A DNA stretch of 5,541 bases. It comes from an uncultured Clostridia bacterium (lineage in GTDB: Bacteria > Bacillota > Clostridia > Oscillospirales > Acutalibacteraceae). The notes beneath the pieces were generated by a model. It made no database searches, had not been told where the DNA came from, and was given only the letters and a program-made list of their open reading frames with translations. The position numbers and the translations under genes were made by a program. Of this stretch, positions 5,533 to 5,541 are shown piece by piece. The stretch is taken from the NCBI GenBank assembly GCA_946187095.1, contig CAMHPW010000088.1:1-5541 (forward strand), in the 5' to 3' direction. Every line of letters starts with the position of its first letter. The stretch's first letter is position 1.

Positions 5533-5541
5533 TGCTGCTGA
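5489..5541 (+). pseudogene. iorA: Interior fragment of indolepyruvate:ferredoxin oxidoreductase alpha subunit (iorA)
   Basis: Read from 5489, the last 53 bases are open and give [25 protein letters not shown] followed by PPxNA is the conserved thiamine-diphosphate-domain segment of IorA, the large subunit of the iron-sulfur enzyme that oxidatively decarboxylates aryl pyruvates with ferredoxin. In IorA it lies well inside the protein, about two-thirds along, so this is neither a gene start nor a gene end. It is in the +2 frame relative to uvrB and cannot form a fusion with it. The window ends before more can be read. Identification rests on a short but very distinctive motif. Confidence 0.65.

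Noticed and set aside
5491..5541. Insertion-sequence end or group II intron boundary interrupting uvrB
   Set aside because: There is no GTGYG intron start and no recognisable inverted repeat, and the bases are better explained as iorA coding sequence.
1..5541. A hidden defence, CRISPR, phage or biosynthetic system
   Set aside because: All substantial stretches are explained by housekeeping genes and their signals. There are no spaced repeat arrays, integrase or transposase genes, attachment sites or tRNA genes.

Overview
The window reads as ordinary core chromosome of a low-to-mid-GC Gram-positive anaerobe of the class Clostridia. The evidence is a YlmC/YmxH-type sporulation-family protein, strong AGGAGG-type ribosome binding sites, T-rich intrinsic terminators, and ribosomal protein S2 and EF-Ts sequences of Firmicute type. 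A Ruminococcus-like member of the Oscillospiraceae is my best guess, from protein style only. All genes lie on the plus strand, and no gap between genes exceeds about 180 bases.

Layout: (1) positions 1-1329 hold the C-terminal part of a P-type cation ATPase (CtpE-like), cut by the window start. (2) A hairpin made from a 7-bp repeat array follows, directly abutting the ribosome binding site of (3) a small PRC-barrel YlmC/YmxH family gene (1393-1713). The 3' end of that reading frame runs through a terminator-like hairpin and the next promoter. (4) An extended -10 promoter and a leader of about 90 nt precede rpsB (1812-2549) and tsf (2619-3527). A strong intrinsic terminator stands between these two genes and another follows tsf. 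(5) A second promoter of nearly identical design drives a U32-family (TrhP/YrrO-like) gene (3705-4925) and, 4 nt later, uvrB (from 4930).

Functionally, rpsB-tsf is the standard translation pair (30S protein S2 and the EF-Tu exchange factor). The hairpin between them has no room for a promoter behind it, which suggests that tsf depends on read-through. The U32 protein has the cysteine pattern of an iron-sulfur enzyme, probably of tRNA wobble-uridine hydroxylation, and is apparently co-transcribed with the excision-repair gene uvrB.

The most notable anomaly is at the right edge. After about 187 normal UvrB residues the sequence stops matching UvrB at about 5484-5492. The last ~50 bases, in another frame, encode a peptide (DIGCYTLG...PPYNA) that I recognise as the interior of indolepyruvate:ferredoxin oxidoreductase alpha subunit (IorA). 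This is either a real deletion or rearrangement, or a chimeric contig end; the latter seems more likely. I found no previously undescribed defence, mobile or biosynthetic system here. The remaining interest is in regulatory architecture.
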